Origin: Raffaelea ambrosiae
Taxonomy: Eukaryota; Ascomycota; Sordariomycetes; Ophiostomatales; Ophiostomataceae
NCBI GenBank assembly: GCA_002778195.1
Contig: PCDI01000003.1
Coordinates: 2,191,913 to 2,255,912 of the forward strand
Direction of reading: 5' to 3'
Length of the DNA stretch: 64,000 nucleotides
In this document: positions 25,388 through 36,933 of the stretch, piece after piece
How the letters are laid out: each line of letters begins with the position of its first letter
How positions within the stretch are numbered: position 1 is the stretch's first letter
Translations under genes and position numbers: made by a program
The notes under the pieces: model-generated
The model's input: only the letters and a program-made list of their open reading frames with translations
Database searches by the model: none
What the model was told of the DNA's origin: nothing

Positions 25388-26671
25388 ATGCCCTCCGACC
25401 CGGAAGACTTCGCTAATTCGATAGCCGCCGATCCCAGGGCTTGGATAGCTTACTTCCAAGCCACTTACGAACTTCTTCGCTAGTAAGACGAAGAATTGAC
25501 TACCGCTCGCACCGAACTTGTCGCCGCTAATAGCCGCTTTGAGGAGAGCCGCTACTCTGTCAAAGGCCTGACTGAGTAACTACTCGACGCGCGTATAAAC
25601 CTCGAGCACCTCCGCCGTTTACAAGCCCCGACTGTACCTGCCCCCTCGTCTGCTTCCCCCCTGCCTTCGTTCACTGACGCTGGCGAAGGTTGAACTTTGG
25701 CATCGCATCCTTCGACTCCTCTCGAACCTCCCTCGACCACCCGCTCTGAAAAGCTACCCAACCTTAATAAGTTCGACGATACTCGCTCGGACCTCCGCCG
25801 CTTTAAACAAGCCGTACGAAACAAACTAACTGTTAACGCTAATCGCTTCCTTACTCCCGTCTCTCGCTTAGTTTATATAACGGGCCGCTTAACAGGCGCG
25901 GCTCACGCGTAAATTCTCTCGTACTGTCGGAACGATTACGAGGTACTTCGCGACTATCATAACATCTTAGAAATCTTTGATCGAGCGTTCGGAGACCCCG
26001 ACCTAGTCCAAAATTCCCGCTAGAAACTGCTTCGCTACCGCTAAACGAATAAAGACTTTAACACCTTCTTTACTAAATTCTAACGGCTTGCTATAGAAGC
26101 CGAAATACCCGACGAATAGCTTCGAACCATCTTGGAAGATGTTATTTCTCGTGAGTTATACCAACATTGGATTTATGTTAATGCTCTTACACCGGACTAT
26201 TATAGCTTTGTAACGTTACTACAATCTTTAAACAACCACCGCTTTCGCTTAAACGCCCGAGGCTCCCTCCGGCGCCCCTCCGCCGCGAACACCGCTCTTA
26301 CTCGTACTCCCCGAGCGCTTGTCACGACGCTAACTCCCTCGCTCCCTACCCCGTTCGCTAAGAAGCCTGACGCCGCTTCGCTTCTCGACCCGATGGACCT
26401 GTCTCACCAACGCCGCGACACCACCCGCCGAGACCGTGGCGAGTGTTATCGTTGCGGGTCGAAAGATCATTTTGTAGCCGCTTGCTCGTACCCTAACACC
26501 CGCGACCCTTGCGCGCTTGGCTTTCGTAACGCTGGCGTCTCTAGCCCTGCCGCCTCGTCTCGACACTCCTTTAACGGCTGCCGTCACCACTCGCGTGGCC
26601 GCCGCTTTCGCCGCTCTTTCGACTCCCGTTCTCCTCGACAACTGTCGGGGGAAGGGGTGCGCTTGGACTAA
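25388..26671 (+). pseudogene. gag of family B (broken by nonsense mutations)
   Basis: One frame runs from the ATG at 25388 to TAA at 26669-26671 (about 427 codons). It is interrupted by stops that fit former Gln, Trp or Arg codons, for example the pair near 25482-25487 and the TAA at 25912. The middle is the retrotransposon gag capsid-like region. Near the C-terminus a CCHC zinc knuckle is intact (Cys 26444, Cys 26453, His 26468, Cys 26483; spacing CX2CX4HX4C), followed by a Ser/Arg-rich tail. The role would be packaging of the element RNA in virus-like particles. I see no indels, so the gene was lost purely by point mutation. Confidence 0.85.
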
Positions 26672-26769
26672 GTCGTGTACTAGGCCCGCTCTTTAACGCA
26701 CCTTATACCGTCGTTCGAATCTCTTTAGCCGCTGCTTATGGACTTTTTATCGAGGAAGAATATAATTAA

Positions 26770-29700
26770 CGCTCTAACTTGATGATTCTACCCGCCGAGC
26801 TAATAGCGAAAGACCAGCCTGCCCTCCTAACGTATGCTCTAACCGACTGCGGCGTTGAAGGAAAAGCTTTTATCGACGCCGACTGGGCTTCTCGCTACTA
26901 TCTGCTCCTACACCGTTTACGTAACTCGTTTAATATCGAAGTGTTCGATAAGAGAGCTATTGAAGCCGGCAAGTGCGAGTACTACGTACGCGCCGGTTTG
27001 AAAATCAAAGACTACCACTAAAAGAACGTTTTGTTTTTCGTTACTTAACTAACGCATTATCTTATCGTGTTAGGAATGCCTTGATTAAAGCAACACGACC
27101 CGACTGTTCGCTTCGCTAAACACTCAATCACCTTCGATAACGAGTATTACCGTACCAACTACAATATCCCGTCTTGCTTTAAGAAAGTTCGCGCCTTACA
27201 CACTGTTTCAAAGAAAAGCCGCTCGGTACATCAAGACTAACGCTCGTTAGCCCTTCGTTATATAAACATCGCTTCGATTTCGAAAGAAGGGGCTACCGCT
27301 TACGCTCGTCGGAAATCCTATCGGTTTTACACCACTACCCTAAACACTTTAAACCAACTTTTGAGCGCTTCGAAAGCCGAGCCGCTACTCTTTGTTTTAT
27401 CGCCGGAGATTGCTGACTTCGTTGACGTTTTCTCCTTTTAAAAAGCTAATAAACTACTTTCGTATCGCTCGATGGACTACTATATTGCGTTAAAAGAGGG
27501 CGTTATGCTGTCGTACGGCCCTTTTTACTCTATGTCGCGGGAAGAGCTCCGCGCGCTACGAGAATGGTTGAATGAGAATCTTCGAAAAGGATTCATTCGG
27601 CCGAGTTCGTCCCTTGTCGCCTCTTTTGTTCTATTTGTGAAGAAGAGCGACGGTAGCTTACGCTTTTACGTCGACTATCGCGCTTTAAACGCCGTTATTA
27701 TTAAAGACCGATACTCGTTACCCTTAATTAGGGAGACCCTAAATAACCTGTTTGGGATGAGATACTATAGTAAGATAGATATCGTCTTCGCTTTTAACGA
27801 GCTCCGCGTTAAAGAAGGAGAAGAGTATTTAAACGTATTTCGCACTCGATTTGGCTTGTTTGAGAGCTTAGTTATACTATTCGGGCTTACTAGCGCTTTG
27901 TTAACCTTTTAACGTTATATCAACGCTTCTTTACGAGAACTCTTAAACTTGATTTATACTGTATACTTAGATAACATCTTGATTTATAGTTGGACTCGTA
28001 AAGAACATACAAAACATGTTCGCGCCGTCCTAACACGCTTACGCGAGGCTGGCTTATACGTCAAAGCTTTTAAATGCGAATTTTATTATACCAAAACTAA
28101 ATTCTTGGGCTTGATTATCGGCCGCGACGGCATTCGCATGAACTCAGCTAAGACATAGACGATTCGAGACTGGCCCGCCTCAACCTGTTTAACCGACGTT
28201 TAAGCTTTTTTAGGCTTTGCTAACTTTTACCGCCGCTTTATCGCCGACTTCTCTAAGATTACTGTACCGCTGACTCGCTTGACTAAAAAAGATACTCTTT
28301 TCGCGTGGGATACCGCTTGCTCCAACGCATTCGAACTGTTAAAATCCCGCTTTACAACCGCCCCTGTTTTGGCCCATTTCGAATGAGAAAAGGACGTGAT
28401 TTTAAAGACTGACTCCTCCGACTACGTCTCCGCTAGCGTTATATCCCAGTACGATAACGACGGCGTTTTACACCCTATCGCTTTTTACTCGAAAAAGCTC
28501 ACCGCCACGGAATGCAACTACGAGATCTACGACAAAGAGTTGCTCGCTATTATTCGCTGTTTTGAAGAGTGGCGCCCTGAGCTGGAGGGGGCTCCCTCAC
28601 CTATCAAAGTCTTAACCGACCACCGAAACCTAGAATACTTTACCTTTACGAAGCTGTTTAACCGCCGTTAAGCCCGTTGGTCCGAGTTTTTATCCCGCTT
28701 TAACTTTTAAATTCACTATCGCTTCGGAAAGCAAGGTGTTAAGCTTAACTCCCTAACACGAAGATTAGGAGATCTCCCTAAGGAGGGGGATACACGCCTC
28801 CTACATTAGAGTTAGACGGTTTTAAAACGGCAAAACCTCGCTCCAAACCTCCGATTCCACGCACTGCTCCTACCCCCTAACCTACACGACCTGTTTCGAC
28901 AAGCGTACGAAGCCGACCCGATCCCTCGCCAAGCCCTAAAAGCCCTAGCCGACTCAGAGACGCACCGCTTACCCACCCTAACCCTCGCAGAGTGTACCAA
29001 CCGCCACGAATACTTATACGTACGAAACCGGATGTACGTTCTTAACCACGACGACTTAAAAGCCAACTTGCTTCGCCGCTATCACGACCACCCGGCCTCG
29101 GGCTACTCCGGCCGCTTTAAGATATATGAATTATTGTCTCGCGAGTACTACTGGCCCGGCATGGCCCGCTACGTTGCCCGTTGGGTGAGGAAGTGCTATA
29201 CCTGTCGTAGGGCCGCCCCGTTTCGAGACGGTCAGAAAGGACTTCTACACCCCTTGCTCGTTCCTAATCGAGCTTAGCGTAATATCTCTGTAGACTTTAT
29301 TACGCACCTGCTTAAGAGCCACGGTTACGACGCTATTATGGTTGTAGTCGACCGGTTGACTAAGATGCGCTACCTAATCCCCTGCTACGGAACTTGTAGC
29401 GTAGAGGACGTTATTTACTTATACTTAAACCACGTTTAGAAGCTTCACGGCTTGTTTACGACGATCGTGTCGGACCGAGGAATACAATTCGCTGTAGAAT
29501 TTTAGCGCAGCTTTGCTCGTTTGCTAAAGATTACGCTCGCTTTGTTTACGGTACATCATTCCGAGACCGACGGCTAAACGGAAAGAATCAACTTCGTTTT
29601 AAAACAATACTTTCGCGCTTACGTAGCCTACTTATAAGATGATTAAAACGTATGGTTGCCGTTAACCGAGTTCGCCGATAACGCTTACCACTTCGAAACT

Positions 29701-30363
29701 ATCGGCTTATCCCCGTTTTACGCTAACTATAGCTTCGAGCCCCGGTTGGGTTTTGAGCTCATCGAAGACCTGCTCGACACACCGCAATTCCGAGATGCTG
29801 CCCGCTTCGCTGCTCGCATAAAGAAGATCACCGAGTTAACCCGAAACGAGATAGCCGTCGCGCAAAACCGTTACGAAGAGTAAGCTAATCGGCACCGACA
29901 GCCCCCTCGCTTATTTAAGGAAGGCGAGTACGTCTGGTTAGACGCCCGCACCCTAACTACCGCCCGCCCGACGAAGAAGTTAAACTGAAAGAACCTCGGC
30001 CCGTACCGTATTTCTAAGGTTGTTAGCCCGTATGCCTGCAAGTTAAACCTGCCCGCCTCTATCCGAGTCCACCCCGTCTTCCACGTCTCCCGCCTCCGCA
30101 TAGCCGACATGTCTAACCTAGTCCTCGGTCAAACTCGCCCGCCGCCGCCGCACGTCGAGGTCGCTGGCGAGACTGAGTACGAGGTCGCTGAGGTCCTCGA
30201 CTCCAAGCTCGATCGCCGAGGGCGTNGACCCCCCCGCCTAAAGTACGTGGTCCGCTGGGTCGGTTACGAAGACCCGACCACCGAACCCGCTGAGTACNTG
30301 ACGAATGCTAAGCAACTCCTGGACAACTACCACCGCCGTTACCCCGACAAGCTTGGTCCCTGA
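26770..30363 (+). pseudogene. pol of family B: protease, RT, RNase H, integrase, chromodomain
   Basis: A single frame can be followed for the whole length with no frameshift, ending at TGA 30361-30363. Order: aspartic protease-like LTDCGVEG (about 26841; Cys in the usual Ser/Thr position), RT (27500-28160), RNase H starting near LKTDSS (28399), integrase zinc region (29050-29215), and integrase core with VDFI, SDRG and the Glu of TER (29290-29595). The RNA-binding module ending HPVFHVS follows at 30071-30091, then a chromodomain (30166-30340). The RT YxDD box reads YLDN because Asp became Asn at 27973. In-frame stops are TAA and TAG, with a few TGA. Two single N bases sit at 30226 and 30298. 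Confidence 0.88.
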
Positions 30364-30404
30364 CCTTCGACCTCGACGGAGCTCGGTCGTAAGGAGGGGA
30401 GTAC

Positions 30405-30680
30405 TGTTACGGACCGCCGTGCCGGAGCCCCACCCTGCTTGCTTATTGTCTGTCTGCTCGTATGCTAGCTGGCAGACCTAGCTGATCCCCCCTGAGATTA
30501 CTGCCGTTTGTCACCGTTATCGTAGATAGTTCTTTGAGCCGCATCTGCCTCTTGAACGTAGCTCCTTAAGCTACGTCTTCGTTTACAACTTGACCCCTAC
30601 TTGTACCTCTGTAGAAGACTAGCTATCCTAAATATACTGTATTTCGTCCTTGCCTACCTGTTTGCTTGCCGGCCGTGACA
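30405..30680 (+). repeat. 3' LTR of family B
   Basis: Begins TGTTACGG and ends CCGTGACA. It is the same length as the 5' LTR. It carries T where the 5' LTR has C at 13 sites, nearly all before T or A. Confidence 0.92.
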
Positions 30681-31106
30681 CTTACTCTTCTTTATTTAAA
30701 CTAGAGTTAAAAAAGTTACGAAAATACTTTAAAAACGTATAAAACGATTAAATTCGATTAAATAAAAGTTTAATTAAAGTATTTAATTTTTATATTTAAA
30801 AATGGCTATTTAAAGCTTTATATAAACTATTAAAGCTTTATTAATAAGGTTATAGTTAAAAATAGTTACGCTTTTTTATTAATTTCGAAAATCTTAAACC
30901 GGTTTTCAAAAGTTAAATATTTTATTAAACTCGATATTAAAAACGCGTATTATTAAATATACATGTATTAAAGAAGAAAAAAAGAGTAGAAAACGGTGTT
31001 TTATATACGGTATATATACTACGAGTATATAGTTTTAACGTTTAACTTTATAAATGCGTTATAAGTTAAGTTTTTAAAGACTATTTTTCTAATACTAATG
31101 TTTAAA
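30681..31106 (+). pseudogene. Family A host copy 5, part 2 (RT fragment)
   Basis: Continues the mutated family A RT from the equivalent of 33470, with a private deletion of about 200 bp near 31055. It ends with TTTAAA at the 5' LTR of the best family A copy. The Asp and Trp codons of RT motifs are altered. Confidence 0.7.
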
Positions 31107-31475
31107 TGTAAGGACATCGCGAGCCTGCTCGGATGCGTGCTTTGCGAGCAGCCTAAGCACGTGCGGGCGACCTGCCCAAGCACGTGCCACCCTTTAGCGG
31201 GGCACGTGACTGTGCAGTTAACGCAAGCTTGAAGCGAGGTGCGCTACGAGGCGTACGTACGGGCCCCTGGGTGTGGCGCGGAGTTAGGGCTTCGTACGCG
31301 GTTTGTAGGCGCCGCGCACAGGCTCCTTGGGAGCCTTCGATATAGCGAGGGCTTCTCACCCCTTTGAGAAAAGGGGGATAAGATTTAGTTGTGTAATTTA
31401 CGAGATCCTACCTTCGTTAATAAGATACCTCTACCTTCTGCAATCCTTTACCTGATTATAAGTACCACCTTAACA
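31107..31475 (+). repeat. 5' LTR of the best family A copy
   Basis: 369 bp. It differs from the 3' LTR at 18 positions: 16 are T here against C in the 3' LTR, one is A against G, and one is C against A. Confidence 0.92.
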
Positions 31476-31590
31476 TTTCTAAATCTTCCACTCAAGGTCA
31501 CTTAGAGGATTAAGGAAGAGGGCACCGAGCACGAGACAGCAGGAACGAGGGCAGACGGCGGCGACGGCCGCCAGTGAAGACCCCTTGCTG

Positions 31591-32838
31591 ATGACGACCG
31601 CACTTTCTAGCATCGAAGGAGGAGCGGTCGAAGCGAGCGGTCAACCCGACAGCGGAACGCTGCTCGCGGACACGCCGGCTTAAGGGGCCGTCGAAGACGA
31701 CGAACTCGTCGCGGCTCGAGCCCGCCGCGAGCTCGAACAAGCGAAGGAGCGGCTGACACTCGCCAAGCAGATCCGTGACATCGAAGCCGAGCTTTTACGG
31801 ACTAAGCAACAGACCTTACAACTTCGGGCGGCTCGAACACTGGTAGCGGAGAATGTTCCGGGGCTAGCGGGCGCGCATGACGAAACGCGCGCGAGCACTG
31901 AGGACTACCGCGAGCCGACTCCTCGCAGTGGGATCCACCTGTCAGCGCTTGGTTTGAGGGCTGGCGAGAGCGAGGACCACGACGATGATAACTACGACGA
32001 CGGAGTCGACGTGAAGATCCCGTTCTTCGACAAGTTTACGAGTAAGTTCACCTTTATACAACGGGATACGTGGGTAAGGGCGGTGGAGGACGTCTTCGAA
32101 GCCGCTCCGCGGCGTTTCCGCGACCNNAGGAAGCGCGTACTAGCAGCCTCATCCCGGCTCGACACCACCCTTCGAAACCAATGGGAGCAATACCTGGCCA
32201 ACCTGGGCTCGGAGGAGGAAATCCAACGAGCGAAGAGGTCTTGGACCTGCTTTAAGGAATGGATGGCAACGCTCTTTTCCGAGAGTGGGGACCCGTCGTT
32301 AATTGCTTACCAGCAATACCGAAAGGCGGCTCAAAACGAGAACCAGAGCCCAGCCGAATTTCTCTCCTACCTTCGATCCCTCGAGTCGAAAATGAAAACC
32401 CTCTTTGAACACTATCGAAAAGAGACCTTTTATCTCGGGCTGCAAGAAAACTTGCGATAATCGCTAGCGGCCGGCCTCGACTACCAGTTTACCGATTTCA
32501 GCACTCTTATCACTCGTGCGGAGAACTACTGGAAGCAGTACGCAAAGAAGAGGAAGTCGAGGGACGAGAAGCCGCGAGGCGACTCTAAAAGGAGATAGCA
32601 AAGCACCCCTGGAAGCGCGACTAACCCGCGCTTTAAGGGCGGCTCGAAGGAGAAAAGGGGGGAGAAGCCCAGAGAGAAGACGAATAAGAGGTCGGGTATC
32701 ACGTGTTATAACTGCGGAGAGAAAGGGCATATCGCACCGGAGTGCACGAAGCCGAAGACCAACCCCACGAAAGTCTAAGGGGTTAAGGGTGTACCGGAAC
32801 CCGACGCTGAGTCGAAGAAGAAGACAAAAAACGCGTGA
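31591..32838 (+). pseudogene. gag of family A (best copy)
   Basis: The frame starts at ATG 31591 and ends at a likely genuine TGA (32836-32838), about 415 codons. It is broken by TAA near 31681, TAA at 32458, and further TAA/TAG stops where Gln codons fit. The N-terminal third is Glu/Arg/Gln-rich and probably coiled-coil. The capsid-like region with WVRAVEDVF and an FKEWMATLF-type stretch lies at about 32071-32275. The C-terminal basic region carries an intact CCHC knuckle (Cys 32704, Cys 32713, His 32728, Cys 32743). Two N bases at 32126-32127 interrupt the capsid region. The protease frame overlaps the end in the -1 frame, suggesting frameshift translation. Confidence 0.85.
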
Positions 32839-35800
32839 GCGCCCCTGTCCGGCCGAAGGAGGAGGCGCTCGTCGAAGCAAAGATCGGCGTACGACTACAT
32901 AGCTCAGCCGTGGTGAGAACCGACCGAGAACACCAGACTACCGTTGACCTCGATACGGGAGCAGAGGTCGACATCGTCTCGTTAGAGTTCGCCGCGCGGG
33001 TCGGACTCAAGAAGAAGAAAAGCCGAGCCCCGCGCTTAGAGATAGCGGACGGCTCGACTGCTACGCCGACGACGTTGTGAGAGGTGCCGTTGAGGCTCAC
33101 CGACTGTCGGGGCCGGACTAAAGAGTTTATGCGGCTCTGCGTGGGCATCCCGCGAATGGAGGCGGCGGGCAAGAGCCTTATCCTTTTGGGAGTGACGACC
33201 TTGGAGGATTTGGCTATCGACACGATCGAGGGCAGCTAGTGGTGTTTTGGTCACCGCTTTAATGAGTTTACGATCGATGCACCCCGCAAATCAAGCTTGA
33301 GCAATACCCTCTCGGGGACGAAGCAACCTCGGAGCGCCGGCCCTACGATGGCGTGCCGACGGAGTTTACCGATTTCGCTCCCGTATTCAGCGGGACGAGC
33401 GCGGCCATGCTACCGCCCGCTCGAGAAACGGATCACGCAATCGATTTGGTTGACGGAGCGCAGCCCCCTTACGGAACGATCTATCCTCTGTCCGAACGAG
33501 AGTTGGAGGAGCTGCGTAAGTACCTCGAAGAGAACCTGCAAAACGGGCGGATTCGACTAAGCAAAAGCCCAGCCGGAGCACCCATCCTCTTCGTACTCAA
33601 GAAAGACGGCTCCTTACGGCTCTGCGTCGACTATCGAGGCCTTAATAAGGTTACGGTCAAAAACCGCTACGCCCTTCCGTTGATCTCAGAGATCTTGGAC
33701 CGGATTTCGGGCGCTAAGTACTTTACCAAGCTCGATATCAAGGACGCCTACCATCGGATCCGAATCAAAGAAGGAGACGAGTAGAAGACGGCGTTCCGCA
33801 CGCGGTATGAACACTACGAATATGTGGTCTTACCATTCGGCTTCACAAATGCGCCGGCTACGTTCCAACACTACGTGTATACGGCTCTCCGCGGGCTAGT
33901 CGACGTAACGTGTATTGCGTATATGGACGACGTATTAGTGTTTTTTAAGAGCCGGGACGAGCACACCGAGCACGTGCGAGACGTACTTGAAAGGCTACAA
34001 AAAGCACAGTTGTTTGTAAACCTGGCCAAGTGCGAATTCTACCGAGACCAAGTCGAGTTTCTGGGATTCATCCTCTTCGGCACCGGGGTGCAGATGGACC
34101 CGTCTCGGGTAGAGGCTATCGCTACGTGGAAGTTGCTCGAGACGTATCGAGAGATTTAAGTGTTTTTGGGATTTTGCAACTTTTACCGACGTTTTATTTA
34201 GGGGTACTTCAAAATCACAACCCCGTTGAATGAACTTTTGAAGGGGATGAAAAACGGGAAGAAGCCCGAGCGAGTGCGCTTCGACGAGAGGGCGACGTAA
34301 GCATTTTGCCAACTGCGAGAAGAATTTACTCGCGCCCCTTTGCTAAAGCACTTCGACTTAGCGCGCCGCTTACGCTTTGAGACCGATGCGTTAAAATTCG
34401 CAGGGGCGGGGATTTTATTTTAGCCGGACGACGAGGGTCGTTAGCACCCTATCGCATTTTGGTTTCGAAAATGGAACGGGTTAGAGCTGCGGTATGGCAC
34501 TCCTGATTAGGAGATGATGGTAATCGTGGATTCCTTTAAGCACTAGCGTTAGTACTTAGAGGGTAGCCGACATAAGATCGAGGTTTTATCGGATCATGCT
34601 AACCTGCGTGTATTTATGTAATAGGAAAAGTTGAACGGGAGGCAGGCTAGGTGGTGTATGTATTTCACCCCTTTTGATTTTGAGATTAAACATCGGGTTG
34701 GAAAAACCAATCCCGCCGATGGCCTCTTTCGAAGACCGGACTACTAGGAAAAACCGGATGAGGAGGAGGAGCTGAAGTTGTTCTCCGACCTCGAATCGCG
34801 GCTGGTGTTCGCGGGATAAGTGTTAGTCCCGCATGCTTATTCTGGTCGCGCTAGGATTGAAGCGGTTGCGGCTCAAAAGGAGCCATCGCTTGATGCGGCT
34901 TATGTTGGTTACGTAGGGATGACACTTTAAGCGAGTAGAGAGTACGGGGACCCCCCCGTTTGGATTCAATGGATTTAGGCTTACCATTCAAATGCCCTTC
35001 GGTAGCAACCTCGGAGCGGGCTACCGTTAGGGCCACGACGGCGGTCCTATCCTTACCCTAAACAGCTGGTTCTTTCGGGGTTGTGTTAAGTTGTGTTAGG
35101 AAAGGAGAATCCGTTAGCATTGGATGTGAACACGTCACTGGTGGAGTTGCTCCAAGCCTTATAAGCAAGTGACGAGAAGACCCAGTAGTTAAAAGCCTAG
35201 ATCGGGACGACTGCGACCACCCCTAGACATTGGAGCGTGGGGTCGGAGGGACTACTGCGGTTTAAGAATCGTATTTATGTCTCAAAGGAAGAAGTGGTGA
35301 AAAGGGAGATTCTCCAAGCATACCACGACAGCTCGTTGGCGGGACACTTTGGAAGGACCCGTATAAAGGAGTTGGTAAAAAGAAAATTCTTTTGGGAGTA
35401 CATGGATGTATATATTCACGAGTACGTTAGCAGCTGCTCGACGTGTGCGCGAGGAGCAGTACCGCGGCATAAGCCGTACGGCCAGCTACAAGCACTCCCT
35501 ATTCCACGAGGACCGTGGAAAGAAATCTTCATGGATTTCGTAACGGGACTGCTAGAAATCTACTATAAGGGGCAAGACGTGAATGCGATTTTAGTGATCG
35601 TGGACAGGCTCACGAAGATGGTGAGGTTCCTCCCCGTGGAGACGACGATAACGTCGGACCAGTTAGCAGAGGTCTTGCACANAGAAATCGAGACAAGATT
35701 CGGTGCACCATGCGGTATTGTCTCGGACCGAGGGAGCGTCTTTACCAGTGCGTATTGGACAGCGCTCTGCGCAAAGCTCTCTATTGAGAGACGCCTCTCT

Positions 35801-36545
35801 ACGGCGTTTCACCCGCAGACCGATGGACAGACCGAGAGAATGAACCAGACGTTAAAACACTACTTACGCGCGTTTACGAGCGAGTTTCAAACAAATTGGG
35901 CCAAGCTCTTACCAACAGCGGAGTACGCGTGCAATAACGCGGTCAACGCTACAACTGGCGATACGCCATTTCATCTCCTTATGGGATATCACCTAGAGAT
36001 GCACATGCGGATCGAGGACGACCCTATTGAGGAGGGGGTACCCGCGGTCGCAGCGAGAGTGGAGAAGCTAAACAGAGTGCGAGTCTTTGTAGTAGAATAC
36101 TGGGAGAAAGCACAAGAAGCTTAAGCGAAGTATTACAACCGCCGCCATCAGCCCCAAGAGTACCACGTGGGAGACCTAATGTGGCTATTAACACGGAACC
36201 TTAGGTTAAAGGTGCTTTACAAAAAAATAGGTCTCCGCTTCGTTAATCCGTTTGCAATCCTAGCCAGGGTCGGATTTAACCCTGTTGGAGCCTTGGAAGG
36301 GAAACCGCGAGACGCAGCCGACTTTCCAAACCCCACCGTTGGAAGAAGAACTAGACGAATGGGAAGTGGAAGAGGTGCGGGATACCCGAGTGAGGAACGG
36401 AGAGCGTTCCTTCCTCGTTCGGTGGACGGGGTGGCTCGCAGAGTATGACCAATGGGTGTTAGAGAACGATATGGAGCACGCGTAAGAACTGGTCGCGAGG
36501 TTCTAAGCCCAAAAGGCAGTAAAGAAAAGGCGGAAAGCAAAATAA
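32835..36545 (+). pseudogene. pol of family A (best copy): protease, RT, RNase H, integrase, chromodomain
   Basis: The protease with DLDTGAEVD lies at about 32948. After about 33287 the frame changes because 70 bp present in other copies are missing. RT (33380-34160) keeps YMDD at 33920-33931; the TAG at 33782 replaces a Trp codon. RNase H spans about 34200-34760 with several stops. Integrase is open at 35237-36124, with its Cys pair in CSTC, MDFV, SDRG, and the Glu of TER. One N lies at 35682. A second deletion of about 58 bp near 36265 removes the end of the integrase C-terminal module and shifts the frame again. The chromodomain (WEVEEV to WVLEND) follows at about 36350-36475, and TAA at 36543-36545 is the probable original end. 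Confidence 0.88.
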
Positions 36546-36933
36546 ATTACCCTTAGGGGTAGGGCGGCTCGCAGGCGGAATTGCGGCGGCACACTAGCTG
36601 CAAGCTAAGAAAACATGAAGATAGTTTGGCGCTTAAACACCGGGATTTAGGAGATTCATTTGGGCGTCGATGGCGCTGGCAGCTTAGCGCGCGGCTACGA
36701 AGGCGGCCCGAAGCCGCTCCAAGAGTTGGAGGCGCGCAGCTTGTTAATGGTCATGCTGTTGATCTCCGGCGGCTAGAGACAGAACCTAGCGCGAGGCGTC
36801 AGCGGGGCGCCGTCGTAAGAAGAGACAGCGCGGGGAGAGTACATATCGATATGTGCTCAACTCCGGTATGAGCGGCCGTGGCGACCTGCGAGACACATGC
36901 GCGGGCTACCTGCGCCGCGTATTCGGCCTACTT

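Larger units (their letters stand above)
25053..30680 (+). mobile_element. Family B Ty3/gypsy chromodomain element (complete, nonsense-mutated)
   Basis: Two 276-bp LTRs (25053-25328 and 30405-30680) flank gag and pol in separate frames. The consensus ends TGTCACGG and CCGTGACA are inverted repeats. CTTAC on both sides (25048-25052 and 30681-30685) is a perfect 5-bp target duplication. GC content and codon structure are well preserved, and damage consists mainly of C-to-T and G-to-A changes that create stops. A polypurine stretch AAGGAGGGGA precedes the 3' LTR. The site is inside the pol gene of an older, already RIP-altered family A copy. Confidence 0.92.

Noticed and set aside
26770..30363. 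Alternative genetic code with TAA/TAG read as Gln
   Set aside because: Stops also occur at Trp and Arg positions, Asp-to-Asn and His-to-Tyr changes accompany them, and the LTRs carry the same C-to-T and G-to-A changes. RIP-type mutation explains all of it.
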